Shown: positions 63,927-64,000 of the stretch, piece by piece
Numbering within the stretch: the stretch's first letter is position 1
Layout: each line of letters begins with the position of its first letter
From: Doryteuthis pealeii
Taxonomy: Eukaryota > Mollusca > Cephalopoda > Myopsida > Loliginidae
NCBI GenBank assembly: GCA_023376005.1
Contig: CM042142.1
Span: 55,063,729-55,127,728, forward strand
DNA: 64,000 nt
Reading direction: 5' to 3'
Notes under the pieces: generated by a model
The model's database searches: none
What the model was told of the DNA's origin: nothing
The model's input: only the letters and a program-made list of their open reading frames with translations
Made by a program: the position numbers and the translations under genes

Positions 63927-64000
63927 CTTAAATATATATGTGTGTGTGCTTAAAACTTGCTTTTAAACCATTTTTTTGTCATATGTAATTTATGATGGAG

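Overview
This window looks like intergenic or intronic DNA from an animal genome and I find no intact protein-coding gene in it. It is strongly AT-rich, full of (TA)n and (CA)n microsatellites, and packed with tRNA-derived SINEs plus relics of LINE, Tc1 and mariner elements. The style fits a lophotrochozoan invertebrate, and a cephalopod mollusc is my best guess, but no single sequence here proves that. Nearly every open frame is a microsatellite, a transposon fragment or chance.

Layout. 1-17.2 kb is a mosaic of SINEs (called SINE-1 to SINE-4 here), foldback elements, local duplications and a Helitron copy. 17.2-17.7 kb is a cluster of TA-rich palindromes and 17.9-19.0 kb a 1.1 kb CA/TA satellite. 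19.2-46.8 kb holds one roughly 10-11 kb segment three times: block A (19,227-30,399), block B (30,410-36,962, partial and full of one-base indels) and block C (36,966-46,760). A and C differ by a few percent plus clean presence/absence of transposons. B matches C but looks like an unpolished long read. The simplest reading is two unmerged haplotypes with a raw-read gap fill, not a real triplication. 46.8-64 kb is again SINE-rich, with a long (TA)n tract, a polypurine tract, a short LTR (TRIM-like) element, an inverted LINE fragment, a Tc1 relic and TTAA-flanked MITEs.

The most interesting signal is a set of hammerhead self-cleaving ribozyme motifs (CUGANGA, helix II, GAAA, helix III, UH, helix I). 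Three elements (about 345-440, 42,943-43,211 and 54,750-54,880, all minus strand) carry a tRNA-like pol III box followed 28-33 nt later by a type I hammerhead. This is the architecture known from schistosome Sm-alpha elements. One of them is present in block C (and B) and absent from A. A second family (12.3, 28.3, 45.1 and 63.0 kb) carries another hammerhead in four positional copies with differing integrity. A third group of foldbacks shares a hammerhead-like motif with one extra nucleotide before helix II.

The A/C comparison also gives exact empty sites: a 630-bp non-autonomous Helitron inserted between A and T, a 605-bp SINE-3 with an 11-bp target duplication, a foldback, and the hammerhead SINE. 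Whatever the assembly status, these mark recent transposition.
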